A DNA stretch of 5,427 nucleotides from Planctomycetales bacterium (lineage in GTDB: Bacteria; Planctomycetota; Planctomycetia; Pirellulales; Thermoguttaceae), in NCBI GenBank assembly GCA_007122045.1, contig SKJM01000602.1, positions 1 through 5,427 of the forward strand, written 5' to 3'. The notes beneath the pieces were generated by a model, which was not told the origin of the DNA, did no database searches, and saw nothing but the letters and a program-made list of their open reading frames with translations. A program made the translations under genes and the position numbers. Below are positions 5,384-5,427 of the stretch, piece after piece. Each line of letters opens with the position of its first letter. Position 1 is the first letter of the stretch.

Positions 5384-5427
5384 ATTTCGTTTCTGGCTCC
5401 GACTCCTGCGCCGAAAACCGGAAGCGC

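Noticed and set aside
5340..5426. C-terminal end of another minus-strand gene entering from the window edge
   Set aside because: Only 28 codons before TAA, mixed third-position composition, overlaps small hairpins and shows no recognisable motif. The upstream sequence would be needed to decide.

Overview
The window is GC-rich bacterial DNA in which all convincing coding sequence lies on the minus strand, so it is read from the right-hand end leftwards. The style points to a planctomycete (Pirellulales-like), an inference from general knowledge rather than from a marker gene. The clues are a small plant-type leucine-rich-repeat ORF, secreted proteins of a type common in that phylum, very large Gly/Pro/His low-complexity secreted proteins, and an intergenic GTAG-footed GGCACAC palindrome. 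No rRNA, tRNA, transposase, integrase or CRISPR array was seen.

Layout in transcription order: (1) an intergenic region of about 336 nt (5092-5427). It holds small hairpins, three half-sites phased exactly 22 bp apart, a candidate extended -10 promoter and a short leader with a good Shine-Dalgarno. (2) A large exported modular protein of 826 aa (5091-2611): signal peptide, unknown N-terminal domain, His-rich repeats, duplicated Cys modules, Gly/Pro/Glu linker, YDPR repeats, then a probable beta-propeller. (3) A 261-aa exported protein (2600-1815) with a secretin-like signature and a charged helical C-terminus. (4) A 131-aa leucine-rich-repeat ORF (1804-1409) that looks 3'-truncated. (5) A complete exported purple-acid-phosphatase-like metallophosphoesterase (1380-121). 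(6) A large palindrome (31-91) made of two inverted REP-like hairpins, just downstream of the last stop codon.

The four ORFs are separated by only about 10, 10 and 28 nt, which suggests co-transcription. A second candidate promoter inside the tail of the LRR ORF could also drive the phosphatase alone. Three of the four products carry clear Sec-type signal peptides, so the cluster probably acts in the periplasm, at the cell surface or outside the cell. One member is a metal-dependent phosphatase and another is very rich in histidine and cysteine. A link through metal handling or phosphate scavenging is possible but is not shown by the sequence.
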